Origin: Lepidostoma basale
Lineage: Eukaryota; Arthropoda; Insecta; Trichoptera; Lepidostomatidae
Direction: 5' to 3'
NCBI GenBank assembly: GCA_022606425.2
Contig: JAHDVF020000937.1
Coordinates: 1,116,001 to 1,180,000 of the forward strand
DNA length: 64,000 bases
Position 1 is the stretch's first letter. Each line of letters begins with the position of its first letter. The position numbers were made by a program, and so were the translations under genes. Below are positions 63,893 through 64,000 of the stretch, in pieces. The notes beneath the pieces are model-generated. The model did no database searches. It was given only the letters and a program-made list of their open reading frames with translations, and had not been told where the DNA came from.

Positions 63893-64000
63893 AGTCAATC
63901 CTGGCTGAAATGTCCAGAAAGGATACAATACAAGCTCTGCTGGACGGTCTATAAGGCGTTGCATGGAATGGCACCAGCTTATATATCTGAACTCTGTATC
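63893..64000 (+). mobile_element. CR1/L2-like LINE fragment, runs off the window
   Basis: The frame to the window end reads WLKCPERIQYKLCWTVYKAL and HGMAPAYISELCI. L-x-W-x-P-x-x-RI-x-YK..YKALHG-x-AP-x-Y-x-S-x-L is a strong signature of the C-terminal region of CR1/L2/Rex1-type LINEs. Confidence 0.8.

Noticed and set aside
47065..64000. Upstream exon(s) of zen, including a YPWM-like motif
   Set aside because: I scanned the minus-strand frames by eye and found no convincing hexapeptide with a phase-1 donor; RNA data are needed.

Overview
This window reads as a piece of an animal nuclear genome, most likely an insect or another arthropod. It is AT-rich, gene-poor and packed with short, 5'-truncated retroelements. 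The only confident host protein-coding sequence is one terminal exon on the minus strand (46574-47064). It encodes a complete 60-residue Antp-superclass homeodomain of the Hox3 / zerknullt (zen) class plus a short C-terminal tail. The window is therefore a stretch of Hox cluster around zen. The upstream exon(s) of the gene would lie at higher coordinates; I could not recognise them.

Almost everything else I can identify is mobile-element sequence. (1) LINE-A: more than 35 copies or fragments of one non-LTR retrotransposon ending in a (GTTA)n tail, on both strands. Most keep only the C-terminal part of the reverse transcriptase ORF. The longest copies are 12087-12823, 41685-42444 and 44267-44920. 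(2) Several RTE-like LINE families with GAAGAAG or GATGATG tails. The best is a nearly intact RT segment at 51231-52239 with FADD catalytic residues and one in-frame stop. (3) Jockey/CR1-like LINE 3' ends (7036-7300, 16118-16790, 29955-30995, 36826-37700, 47213-47345, 63893-64000). (4) tRNA-derived SINEs with RNA polymerase III B-box-like motifs, and a second SINE-like repeat. (5) A roughly 2.2 kb satellite array of 345-400 bp monomers (4490-6708), a perfect (TA)62 tract, and several hairpin MITE-like elements.

The most interesting signal is a set of seven or more families of foldback elements whose arms carry the core of a minimal type I hammerhead ribozyme: CUGANGA, one extra nucleotide, a 4-6 bp helix II, GAA, a short palindromic helix III, then H17. 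Helices I and II are maintained with different sequences in different families. The core pair C3-G8 is replaced by U3-A8 as a unit in one group of families, which is what selection on hammerhead RNA structure predicts. Minimal hammerheads of this sort are known from Penelope-like elements. Here they appear mostly as head-to-head or tail-to-tail pairs with no recognisable Penelope ORF, so these are probably non-autonomous derivatives.

Nested insertions with target-site duplications (TSDs) let parts of the insertion history be read. RTE-like elements entered Jockey, LINE-A and hammerhead foldback copies. LINE-A entered a SINE (60197-60537), an older LINE-A copy (34707-35086) and the region just downstream of zen (46259-46396). 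Long stretches (for example 44930-45710, 52900-54660, 61680-63590) are AT-rich and show nothing I can name.
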